Source: a marine actinobacterium PHSC20C1
GTDB taxonomy: Bacteria; Actinomycetota; Actinomycetes; Actinomycetales; Microbacteriaceae
DNA: 64,000 bases
Assembly (NCBI GenBank): GCA_000153145.1
Contig: CH672415.1
Coordinates: 2,588,319-2,652,318 of the forward strand
Direction of reading: 5' to 3'
Positions 35,475 through 42,653 of this stretch are shown here, piece after piece. Under the pieces are notes generated by a model, which worked only from the letters and a program-made list of their open reading frames with translations, was not told where the DNA came from and searched no databases. Position 1 is the stretch's first letter, and each line of letters opens with the position of its first letter. Both the position numbers and the translations under genes were made by a program.

Positions 35475-36730
35475 CGCGAGAGCGGCCTCTGAAGCGCTGG
35501 GCGGCTGGTCTCGTTTTGATGGCGAGTCTGGCATCCGTGCTGGTGGCGACACCCGCGCACGCTGACGCTGTACGGGATCAGGAATATTGGCTTCAGGAGT
35601 ACGGCATTGAGGCCGCGTGGAAGACAACGAAAGGCGCCGGAGTCACGATTGCGGTGATTGATACCGGTGTCGATGGCACTGTGAAAGAGCTTGTTGGCGC
35701 GGTGACCGGCGGCACTGACTTCTCTGGAAAAGGTTCGCCGAACGGTCAGACGCCTGTCGGAGATGAGAATCCTGCTCACGGAACGCTGGTCGCCTCGTTG
35801 GCTGCTGGTCGCGGTACGGGGGCTGGCGCCGGCGTGATTGGTGCAGCACCTGAAGCCAATATTTTGGCGATTTCGATTGGCTTCACGGGTGGTCCAATCA
35901 GTTCGGATGATCAGATTGCTCAGGCCGTTCGCTATGCCGTCGATCAGGGCGCAGACGTAATCAACCTGTCGCTGACACGAGAGACTTTGGATTGGCCACT
36001 CAGCTGGGATAGTGCATTTCTCTATGCCATGGACAACGACGCCGTAGTGGTGGCGGCGGCAGGAAACCGCGGAAGCGGAACAACTTCGGTTGGTGCGCCC
36101 GCGACGATGCCGGGTGTGCTGACGGTTGCCGGCGTTGATGTGAACGGGGTGGCGAGTTTCAACGCGTCCACTCAGGGCATCACGATCGGTGTTTCGGCGC
36201 CAAGCGAAGACCTTGTGGGCGTTGCTCCTGGCGGTTCCCATGTGCTCTGGAACGGAACCAGTGGGGCAACCCCGATTGTGGCCGGCATCGTTGCGCTAGT
36301 GCGTGCCGCGCATCCGGAGCTTGATGCTGACAACGTGATTAACCGCATTGTGTCGACAGCCCATGACACGGGCGCACCGGGAACCGATGCGATTTATGGT
36401 TTTGGGCTCATCGACGCCGAGGCCGCAGTTAACGATCAGGTACCGCTTGTCTCGGCCAACCCGATGGGCAGTCTTGCTGAGTGGATCACGATTTACCGTC
36501 GTGCCGCGTCGACGCCGACCCCCGTTCCCTCGTTCAGTCCTCCGCCTGTTCCTGAGGCTGTACCGGATGTTGCTGGCCCGGTCAGCCCACTGGGCACCCT
36601 CTTGCCAACGGTGAGCATGCTTCGCAATGTCGGTGTCCCGCTCGCTGTTTATGGCATTTTCTTAGTGATTCTCGCTGGCTGGGGCGTGCTGGCTTGGCGT
36701 CGGTTTAGGAGTCTGCGCGAGACAGAGTAG
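35471..36730 (+). CDS. Membrane-anchored subtilisin-like (S8) serine protease
   Basis: A 419-residue secreted protease. Signal peptide RWAAGLVLMASLASVLVATPAHA; catalytic triad in VIDTGVDG (Asp), NPAHGTLVASL (His) and NGTSGATPIVAG (Ser), with an AAAGNRGSG oxyanion segment. A Pro-rich linker and one C-terminal helix (VPLAVYGIFLVILAGWGVLAW) anchor it, as in mycosins, but no type VII secretion genes are nearby. The GTG start overlaps the DUF501 stop (GTGA), with GGAGAG upstream. Extracellular target unknown. Confidence 0.9.
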   Translation: MTRERPLKRWAAGLVLMASLASVLVATPAHADAVRDQEYWLQEYGIEAAWKTTKGAGVTIAVIDTGVDGTVKELVGAVTGGTDFSGKGSPNGQTPVGDENPAHGTLVASLAAGRGTGAGAGVIGAAPEANILAISIGFTGGPISSDDQIAQAVRYAVDQGADVINLSLTRETLDWPLSWDSAFLYAMDNDAVVVAAAGNRGSGTTSVGAPATMPGVLTVAGVDVNGVASFNASTQGITIGVSAPSEDLVGVAPGGSHVLWNGTSGATPIVAGIVALVRAAHPELDADNVINRIVSTAHDTGAPGTDAIYGFGLIDAEAAVNDQVPLVSANPMGSLAEWITIYRRAASTPTPVPSFSPPPVPEAVPDVAGPVSPLGTLLPTVSMLRNVGVPLAVYGIFLVILAGWGVLAWRRFRSLRETE

Positions 36731-36769
36731 ATTTGGTGACGAACTTCCCCCTTTAGGAGACTTTTACTC

Positions 36770-38086
36770 GTGCCAAAAATCTTGATCGTCGGCGGCGGTT
36801 ACGCCGGTTTCTACACTGCTCGCAAGCTTGAAAAGTGGCTGCGTCGGGGTGAAGCAGAGGTCACCATGGTTGACCCTCTTCCCTACATGACGTACCAGCC
36901 GTTCTTGCCTGAGGTTGCTGCGGGCTCGATCGAGCCACGCCACGCGGTTGTTCCCCACCGTCGCCACTTGAAGACCACCAAGGTCATCACAGCGAAGGTC
37001 ACAGGAATCAACCACGCAGCGAAAACTGCAACAATCCAGCCCGAGGTTGGTGATTCATGGGAGATCGATTACGACCTCGTTGTGGTCACTGCCGGTGCTG
37101 TGTCGCGCACCTTCCCGATTCCGGGAGTTGCCGATGAAGCGATCGGCATGAAGACGATCGAAGAAGCCATCGAGGTTCGCGATCGCCTGCTCACCAACTT
37201 TGACAAGGCAGCAAACCTGCCGGCCGGTCCCGAGCGCGATCGTCTGCTGACGTTCGTAGTCGTCGGTGGCGGTTTCGCGGGTATCGAAGCGTTCGGTGAG
37301 ATGCGCAGCTTTGCATCATCGTTGTTGCCGCTCTACCCGAACCTCAAGTTCGAAGACACGCACTTCCACCTCATCGAGGCTATGGGTCGCATCATGCCCG
37401 AGGTTTCGCTCGAGACGAGCAAGTGGGTTATCAAGAACTTGGCTGAACGTGGTGCCCAGATTCACCTCGACACCCAGCTGAAATCAGCTGTGGATGGCGT
37501 CGTTGAGCTGTCGACCGGCGAAAGCTTCCAGTCAGACACCATTGTGTGGACTGCAGGAGTTATGGCGAACCCCGTCGTACGCAGCACCGACCTCCCCGTT
37601 GAAGAGCGTGGACGGATCCGTGTGCAGGCTGACCTACGGGTCATCAACGACGACGGTGTTGTCGAAGGTGCTTGGGGTGCGGGCGACGTCTGCGCCGTTC
37701 CTGACCTCACCGGTGGTGGCGTTGGCGGTTTCTGTGTTCCGAACGCCCAGCACGCTGTTCGCCAAGCAAAGCTCATGGCGAAGAACATTGTTGCGTCGCT
37801 TCGTGGCGAAGGCACCCAGGACTACTTCCACAAGAACCAGGGTGCGGTCGCCGGTCTCGGTCTGTACCACGGTGTCTTCCAGTCCGGCAAGGTCGCGATC
37901 AAGGGCTTCCCGGCCTGGATCATGCACCGCGGCTACCACGGCATGGCAATGCCGATGTTCGAGCGCAAGGCTCGCATCTTCGGTAACTGGATCATCAACT
38001 TCTTCTGGGGACGCGACACGATCTCGATCGACGCGCGCGTAGAACCGCGCCGCGCATTCGAAGAGTTCGCCTCACGCCCCAAGTAG
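36770..38086 (+). CDS. ndh: Type II NADH dehydrogenase-like flavoprotein
   Basis: A 438-residue FAD and NAD(P)H binding protein that probably passes electrons from NADH to the quinone pool without pumping protons. Motifs: ILIVGGGYAGFYTARKLE (FAD site), the YDLVVVTAGAVSRTFPIPGV segment, TFVVVGGGFAGIEAFGEM (NADH site) and EGAWGAGDVCAVPDL. The C-terminal amphipathic part (AWIMHRGYHGMAMPMFERKARIFGNWIINFF) fits membrane attachment. GTG start with AGGAGA upstream. Confidence 0.92.
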   Translation: MPKILIVGGGYAGFYTARKLEKWLRRGEAEVTMVDPLPYMTYQPFLPEVAAGSIEPRHAVVPHRRHLKTTKVITAKVTGINHAAKTATIQPEVGDSWEIDYDLVVVTAGAVSRTFPIPGVADEAIGMKTIEEAIEVRDRLLTNFDKAANLPAGPERDRLLTFVVVGGGFAGIEAFGEMRSFASSLLPLYPNLKFEDTHFHLIEAMGRIMPEVSLETSKWVIKNLAERGAQIHLDTQLKSAVDGVVELSTGESFQSDTIVWTAGVMANPVVRSTDLPVEERGRIRVQADLRVINDDGVVEGAWGAGDVCAVPDLTGGGVGGFCVPNAQHAVRQAKLMAKNIVASLRGEGTQDYFHKNQGAVAGLGLYHGVFQSGKVAIKGFPAWIMHRGYHGMAMPMFERKARIFGNWIINFFWGRDTISIDARVEPRRAFEEFASRPK

Positions 38087-38119
38087 AGTTTGTTGTGCCC
38101 CACGCACTGCGTGGGGCGT

Positions 38120-38193
38120 GCCCCGGTAGCCCAATTGGCAGAGGCAGATGACTTAAAATCATCCAAGTCAGGGTTCGAGTCCCTGTCGGGGCA
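38120..38193 (+). tRNA. tRNA-Leu (anticodon UAA), short variable arm
   Basis: A 74-base cloverleaf folds cleanly: acceptor GCCCCGG with TCGGGGC (one G-U pair), D-arm GCC/GGC with GG in the loop, anticodon stem GATGA/TCATC around CTTAAAA (anticodon TAA), 5-base variable region CAAGT, T-arm CAGGG-TTCGAGT-CCCTG, discriminator A, and no encoded CCA. The anticodon reads UUA (Leu), but a normal leucine tRNA has a long variable arm, so identity is slightly open. Its 3' end is repeated at 40707-40735. Confidence 0.9.
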
Positions 38194-38199
38194 CAGTTA
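38171..38199 (+). repeat. Left attachment repeat (attL, in tRNA 3' end)
   Basis: Begins at GGGTTCGAG in the tRNA T-arm and ends at CACAGTTA six bases past the tRNA. It matches 40707-40735 with one difference (G at 38188, A at 40724). Confidence 0.75.
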
Positions 38200-38212
38200 A
38201 GAGAATTGGTTG

Positions 38213-38229
38213 CCTAAGCTCGGCTTAGG
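38213..38229. terminator. Hairpin after the tRNA gene
   Basis: CCTAAGC (38213-38219), loop TCG, GCTTAGG (38223-38229) form a perfect 7-bp stem 20 bases after the tRNA. It also covers the stop codon of the small minus-strand ORF, so it could serve both directions. Confidence 0.4.
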
Positions 38230-38332
38230 GGCGGATCGCCTCAATAAAGGTGGAAGCTTCTAGGAGCGCTTTCGCGAAGACCTCACGCTGTGTATGGATG
38301 TCGAGAGCACGTGTGTAGGCAGCGAAGTGCAT
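38225..38332 (-). CDS. Possible small protein in the island, 35 residues
   Basis: A short reading frame beginning MHFAAYTRALDIHTQ and ending FIEAIRP, with AGGAAA seven bases before its ATG and codon choice similar to real genes of this genome. I do not recognise it. It may be a genuine small island protein, a remnant of a larger gene, or chance; no neighbouring frame extends it. Confidence 0.3.
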   Translation of the reverse strand: MHFAAYTRALDIHTQREVFAKALLEASTFIEAIRP

Positions 38333-38439
38333 TCTCGATTTCCTGTGCAACTGATCCTAAGAATCGACGATCTGGACCTCGTCGACAGGGCGGGCCGCAT
38401 CGCGCGCTGAGCCTTGCTCTGAAACAAGCACTCCTCAAA

Positions 38440-38469
38440 TACACTCTACGCAGGCACTAGATCGAGTGC
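38440..38469 (+). promoter_or_regulatory. OLD gene promoter and palindrome
   Basis: TACACT (38440-38445) is a good -10 box; no convincing -35. The near-palindrome GCACTAGATCGAGTGC (38454-38469, 14 of 16 symmetric) lies about where transcription would begin, 25 bases before the start codon, and could be an operator. Confidence 0.4.
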
Positions 38470-38494
38470 GCACGGAATGAGGAGAGATCAACGC

Positions 38495-40402
38495 ATGCTG
38501 CTAGATAGGATCCAGATTTTCGGGTATCGGCGCATGGTCGATGCCTCAGCGTACGTCGGGCGGAAGACAGTTGCGCTGGTCGGCCCCAACGAAGCTGGCA
38601 AGAGTTCAGTTTTATCTGCTCTCAGGCTATTTGGGGATGACAGCCCGGTACCTCCGCTCTCGTTCTCCCGCGCCACCCGCGGGCAAGCTCGCGACGCAAC
38701 TGATGACGTCGTAATTTTGTCGCTAGCGCTGACTGCGGAACAGCTGTCCATACTCAAGGGCATGCCGTTGAGCGTCCTCCCAACGCACTACACCTTGCAC
38801 AAGCAGATCGACGGCACGCGGAGATACTCGTTTCTTCCCTTTCCGGAGGTGGATCCAGCGATCAGGAAGAAGGCCGCGGACGGCTGGCCCAAGCTCGCCG
38901 CGGTGCTTGAGGTGGGGATCGATTCTGGCGCCGATGATGCGGATGCGCAGACCGCGGACTTGGACTCAGTCGGGCGTCATTTCTTGCCGGGAGTTTATGA
39001 AGAAGAGGTCTTCAAGCGTGTTCACGGCCGTATCGTCGGAATGCCGTTCGATAAGCAAGCCAAGAAGGTGCAGAGTGCAATCGCGGCGTTTGAAGAGTAT
39101 TTTCGCATCGGTCGCCCCGATCTGAACTTGCGATCTCTAATACGAGCCGAGTTGAAAATCACGGATCCAGTATTCGCTATGTTCGGGGATCGCGAGCGCG
39201 ACATTGAAGCGGAATATGAGATCGCTGGGGCTGATACTGAATCGAGCGTTGCGTTGGCCAATCTTTTGGCCCTCGCAGGTTTGAGCCTGACTAGCATTCG
39301 CCAGAATTTGCCCGACGCAGGGTATCTCGAGCAACTTGTCAACGACGCCAACGACCGTTTGAGTGAGTATTTTGCGTCGAAGTGGAGTCAAGAGAGCGTT
39401 GCAGTCGGCCTAAAAGTTGACGGTGACGTGCTGCGGGTATTTGTGAAAGACGTGCGCCCAGGCTCGGTGGGGTGGATCAACATAACCGAGCGGAGCGACG
39501 GGCTACGGATGTTCGTCGCTCTAGCAACTTTCCTAGCGCGTCAGGAGTTCGCGACTCCGCCGATTCTTCTGATTGATGAAGCGGAGCAGCACCTCCACCT
39601 GAACGCTCAGGGAGATTTGGTCAGAATGCTCCAAGAATTAGAGCAAATTCAACAGGTGCTCTACACAACACACTCGCCGGGCTGCCTACCCGCGGATTTG
39701 GGTAACGGGGTGCGGTTTGTAGAACCTCTCGATGGAGGCAGATCGCGTATCCGCCATGACTTCTGGTCGCTGCGCGGTGATGACCACGTTGGTTTTAATC
39801 CGTTGTTGATGCTCATGGGTGCGGGAGCCGCCGCATTCTCCGGGTTGCGGAACGCTCTCGTAGTGGAGGGTGCGTCGGACATGCTTCTTTTGCCCACTTT
39901 CATCAAGATTGCGACCGGTCAGCGCGAGTTGTCGTACCAGGTTGCGCCTGGCATCTCGGTTGCTAGCAAGGGTGATCTCGCACGGATGGATCTTGTCGCT
40001 AGCCGCGTCGCGTACTTGGTCGATGGCGACCCAGCAGGGAACGTGTGGAGAGGCCAATTGGAGCTTGCGGGCGTGGCTGCTGCGAGAATTCGTCAGCTTG
40101 CTGCGGGGAGCGCCATCGAAGACCTGCTGGATTTGCAGTTCTATGTCGATACAGTGAACGACTTCTTGACTACTCAGATCGTATCCGCCGAGGAATTGGA
40201 TGGAGTAGGGGCTGTCAAGGGGCAATTAGATCGATGGTCTGCTGCCCGAAACGTCACCTTGCCGGGGCCGATAGTAGTTGCGGAGCAGATGCTCGGCAAT
40301 CATGAAACTGGCCGACGACGAATAACCCTGAACCCGTCGAAAAAGCAGTCGTTGAAAGCTCTTCACGCTTGGGCGGTAGATACCTTCGCGGCGGCAAGAT
40401 AG
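38495..40402 (+). CDS. OLD-family ATP-dependent endonuclease (ATPase-TOPRIM)
   Basis: A 635-residue protein resembling stand-alone (class 1) OLD nucleases. ABC-type ATPase: Walker A GPNEAGKS at 30-37, signature SDGLRMFVALA near 333, Walker B ILLIDEAEQHLH near 360 and TTHS near 391. C-terminal TOPRIM nuclease: VVEGASD near 455 (Glu), VDGDPAGN near 510 (the Asp-x-Asp pair) and AIEDLLD near 541. ATG 38495 is chosen as AGGAGA lies nine bases before; an ATG at 38477 is also in frame. No GajB-like helicase or other partner is nearby. OLD proteins act in phage defence. Confidence 0.85.
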   Translation: MLLDRIQIFGYRRMVDASAYVGRKTVALVGPNEAGKSSVLSALRLFGDDSPVPPLSFSRATRGQARDATDDVVILSLALTAEQLSILKGMPLSVLPTHYTLHKQIDGTRRYSFLPFPEVDPAIRKKAADGWPKLAAVLEVGIDSGADDADAQTADLDSVGRHFLPGVYEEEVFKRVHGRIVGMPFDKQAKKVQSAIAAFEEYFRIGRPDLNLRSLIRAELKITDPVFAMFGDRERDIEAEYEIAGADTESSVALANLLALAGLSLTSIRQNLPDAGYLEQLVNDANDRLSEYFASKWSQESVAVGLKVDGDVLRVFVKDVRPGSVGWINITERSDGLRMFVALATFLARQEFATPPILLIDEAEQHLHLNAQGDLVRMLQELEQIQQVLYTTHSPGCLPADLGNGVRFVEPLDGGRSRIRHDFWSLRGDDHVGFNPLLMLMGAGAAAFSGLRNALVVEGASDMLLLPTFIKIATGQRELSYQVAPGISVASKGDLARMDLVASRVAYLVDGDPAGNVWRGQLELAGVAAARIRQLAAGSAIEDLLDLQFYVDTVNDFLTTQIVSAEELDGVGAVKGQLDRWSAARNVTLPGPIVVAEQMLGNHETGRRRITLNPSKKQSLKALHAWAVDTFAAAR

Positions 40403-40706
40403 TCTACGAAACGTAGGACGAGCGTCGATATCGTTCGCGCACTCGGGTGAATTTGAGTCGAGCTCGCTGGGTCCGAACGCCGGATAGGATTTAATGTGGC
40501 CTGCGCTAAAGACATCCTTGTCGCGTGCATGCACCCGCTGCGCCCCTCGTCTTCGGCTAAGTGGCGTTCAGAGTTAGACGTAGCTTGCGAAACGAAAGCC
40601 AGTGGACGCTCGAACAGCTGGGGTTCGTGAGCAGGCGACACCGCTGGCGGCAAGTGAGTTCTCCTGCGTCTTGTGGCTTGAACGCGCCCTACCTGCTCGT
40701 GCACGC
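40403..40706. other. Gene-free right end of the island
   Basis: About 300 bases after the OLD gene hold no frame I can support on either strand: the minus-strand open frame here only continues antisense to arsC codons and has no start signal. No clear terminator with a T run was found. GCCCT at 40686-40690 could pair with AGGGC in the right attachment repeat. Confidence 0.4.
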
Positions 40707-40735
40707 GGGTTCGAGTCCCTGTCAGGGCACAGTTA
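40707..40735 (+). repeat. Right attachment repeat (attR)
   Basis: Copy of the tRNA-Leu 3' end (28 of 29 bases). The last three bases, TTA, are also the TAA stop codon of arsC on the minus strand, so the insertion ended exactly at that gene without damaging it. Confidence 0.75.
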
Positions 40736-41140
40736 CGCGGGAAGGATCTCCGCCAGCAGCTTCTGGATGCGCGCCTTGATGTCGTCGCGGATCGGGCGCA
40801 TTTCATCGAGGCCCTTGCCCTTCGGGTCGACGAGCTCCCAGTCTTCGTAGCGCTTGCCGGGGAAAATCGGGCAGACGTCGCCGCAGCCCATGGTGATGAC
40901 GACATCCGAGGCTTGCACTTGGTCGGTCGTCATGAGCTGCGGCACGGCCTGCGAGATGTCGATGCCCTCTTCAGCCATGGCCAGAATTGCGGTGGGGTTG
41001 ATCTCGTTGCCGGGCTCAGAACCGCCCGAGCGCACCTCTACCGCGCCATTCGACAGGGCGGTCATGTAGCCGGCTGCCATCTGGGAGCGTCCGGCGTTGT
41101 GGATGCAGACGAAAAGGACAACAGGCTTCTGAGTGGTCAT
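40733..41140 (-). CDS. arsC: Arsenate reductase, low-molecular-weight phosphatase type
   Basis: Reduces arsenate to arsenite in the cytosol. The 135-residue protein has the phosphatase loop CIHNAGRS (Cys12), and Cys86 and Cys90 in TMGCGDVCP, suiting a disulfide relay with thioredoxin or a low-molecular thiol. DPKGKGLDEMRPIRDDI follows as usual. Its TAA stop lies in the attR repeat. A TATTCT box six bases before the ATG (41147-41152) suggests a leaderless mRNA. It diverges from an aquaporin gene, a known arsenic-detoxification pairing. Confidence 0.92.
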   Translation of the reverse strand: MTTQKPVVLFVCIHNAGRSQMAAGYMTALSNGAVEVRSGGSEPGNEINPTAILAMAEEGIDISQAVPQLMTTDQVQASDVVITMGCGDVCPIFPGKRYEDWELVDPKGKGLDEMRPIRDDIKARIQKLLAEILPA

Positions 41141-41263
41141 GTTTCCAGAATACGTGAGCTGTATGACGCGGCAGGCGTTGCCTGTGCAGAGTTCATGAAG
41201 CGTTCACCATCGTGTCAGCAGTGCGCGAGGAAGTGTGTTCACTCTCAGTTGTAGGCGACTAGG

Positions 41264-41269
41264 TATGAT
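41264..41269 (+). promoter_or_regulatory. -10 box for leaderless aquaporin transcript
   Basis: TATGAT, nearly consensus, ends six bases before the ATG at 41276; no ribosome-binding site is visible. Confidence 0.45.
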
Positions 41270-41275
41270 CGCCGA

Positions 41276-41962
41276 ATGACCGCGCCCCGCAGCCTCGCCC
41301 TTGCCCGCAGCTTGACCGCAGAATTCGTGGGCAGCGCCGGCCTTGCCGCCGTGGTGATCGGCTCCGGCATTGCGGCGCAGGAGCTGTCGCCAAGCGACAC
41401 TGGCCTGCAACTTCTCGAGAATGCCCTCGCCACTGCGTTCGGCCTTGGCGTGCTCATCCTTGTCTTCATGACGGTCAGCGGTGCGCACTTCAACCCCGTT
41501 GTCTCGATCGTCGATTCGCTGAGCGGGCTTCGGTCGTGGCGCGACACCGCTTTCTACATTCCGACACAGATCGTCGGATGCATCGTTGGCGCGATTCTCG
41601 CCAACCTCATGTTTGCGCAGGCCGCCGTCACCTTCAGCACCACTGTGCGACTCACCCCTGGCCACTTTCTCAGCGAGGTCGTGGCAACCGCGGGACTCAT
41701 CGTCGTGATCTTCGCCCTCGTGCGCACCGGCCGCGCAAACCTCGCGCCCATCGCCGTCGGCGCGTACATCGGCGGTGCCTACTTCTTTACGAGCTCCACG
41801 AGTTTCGCGAATCCCGCGATAACCATCGGTCGGATGTTCAGCGATACTTTCGCGGGGATCGCCCCCACTTCAGCTCCCGGATTCATCGCGGCTCAACTGC
41901 TCGGCGCGGCTATCGGGTTCGTGCTTGTGCGGTGGCTCTTCCCCGAGCGTCGCATGGCGTAG
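41276..41962 (+). CDS. MIP/aquaporin-family channel
   Basis: A 228-residue channel with six membrane segments and the two pore half-helices: SGAHFNPVVS (NPV instead of NPA) near residue 74 and FANPAIT (NPA) near 182. Divergent from arsC, it resembles the AqpS arrangement of rhizobia, in which ArsC makes arsenite and the channel lets it leave the cell. The role is inferred from the pairing; a general water or glycerol role is possible. No ArsR or ArsB is seen nearby. Confidence 0.88.
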   Translation: MTAPRSLALARSLTAEFVGSAGLAAVVIGSGIAAQELSPSDTGLQLLENALATAFGLGVLILVFMTVSGAHFNPVVSIVDSLSGLRSWRDTAFYIPTQIVGCIVGAILANLMFAQAAVTFSTTVRLTPGHFLSEVVATAGLIVVIFALVRTGRANLAPIAVGAYIGGAYFFTSSTSFANPAITIGRMFSDTFAGIAPTSAPGFIAAQLLGAAIGFVLVRWLFPERRMA

Positions 41963-42026
41963 TTACGGCTGCGGGAGTAGCCTCGGGGCAAAGCCAGCGT
42001 CAGGGTTTCTCCAAGGAGGAAACAAC

Positions 42027-42272
42027 ATGGTCGATTTCACAGGATTGCAGATTGTCATCGTGCTGGGCGTGATCGCGTTTTTCATCGTAACGATCTGGGC
42101 GATCGTCCTCACGGTTCGTGATGAAACAGTCTTACCCATCATGACGGCGCTGTGGGTTGCGGCGCTCATCTTGTTTCCCGGAATAGGGCTGCTCGCCTGG
42201 ATAATCTGGCGAATAATGCGAAAGAGTGGCAACCTTCCCGGCTTCACACTACCGACCAACCGAAGGCACTAG
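42027..42272 (+). CDS. Small PLDc_N-like membrane protein
   Basis: An 81-residue protein with two membrane helices (IVIVLGVIAFFIVTIWAIVLT and IMTALWVAALILFPGIGLLAWIIW), matching the phospholipase-D N-terminal-like (PLDc_N) family of small membrane proteins. AAGGAGGAAAC gives a strong ribosome-binding site before ATG 42027. A paralogue follows at 42397. Function unknown. Confidence 0.75.
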   Translation: MVDFTGLQIVIVLGVIAFFIVTIWAIVLTVRDETVLPIMTALWVAALILFPGIGLLAWIIWRIMRKSGNLPGFTLPTNRRH

Positions 42273-42396
42273 CTCGCGCGACCGAAACCTCCACGGCCGC
42301 ATTCCGGCTGGTTCTTGGATCGCTGATGTGATCTGTGTGACTCCTCGCCTAGTCTAGAAGAGACAGATACTCACAAATCGGGCGGGGCCGATCAGC

Positions 42397-42615
42397 ATGC
42401 TAGAAAACCTAGGGATAGTGCACATTCTGCTGGTCGTGGCAGCAATCTTGCCGTTCGCTCTCAACGTGTGGGCGATCGTCGTGACAGCCCGCGATCGCAG
42501 CGTTTCTCCCACCACGATCGTGCTGTGGGTCATTGCGCTCTTCGCGTTCCCCGTCATCGGCGTGACCATCTGGGCGCTCTGGTGGAACCGAAAGAGAAAC
42601 AGCCGGGTCGCCTGA
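42397..42615 (+). CDS. Small PLDc_N-like membrane protein, paralogue
   Basis: A 72-residue protein with two membrane helices and the same plan as the gene at 42027 (shared elements VWAIVVTARD versus IWAIVLTVRDE, and FAFPVIGVTIWALWWNRKR versus LFPGIGLLAWIIWRI). The ribosome-binding site is weak. The two look like a tandem duplication that has diverged. Function unknown. Confidence 0.7.
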   Translation: MLENLGIVHILLVVAAILPFALNVWAIVVTARDRSVSPTTIVLWVIALFAFPVIGVTIWALWWNRKRNSRVA

Positions 42616-42653
42616 GTAACGTTCCACGCTGGCCTGCACCCCGCGCAAGCCTG

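Larger units (their letters stand above)
38171..40735. mobile_element. tRNA-integrated mini-island carrying an OLD nuclease
   Basis: A 29-base direct repeat (28 identical) flanks about 2.5 kb: copy one is the T-arm and 3' end of the tRNA-Leu gene plus six bases (38171-38199), copy two is at 40707-40735. This is the normal footprint of tyrosine-recombinase insertion into a tRNA gene, which stays intact. Inside are one OLD-family gene, a short possible ORF and about 330 bases with no recognisable gene; no integrase or excisionase is seen, so it is either decayed or mobilised in trans. Confidence 0.7.

Noticed and set aside
35471-36730. Type VII secretion mycosin locus
   Set aside because: The protease has mycosin-like layout but no Esx, EccB/C/D or PE/PPE genes are in the window.
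40363-40905. Minus-strand frame spanning the right attachment repeat, possibly an integrase remnant
   Set aside because: Half is antisense to arsC and the rest has no recombinase motif (no R-H-R-Y pattern) or start signal.
41142-41151. TTTCCAGAAT near arsC as another LacI-type site
   Set aside because: Only one half of the palindrome is present; likely chance overlap with the arsC -10 region.
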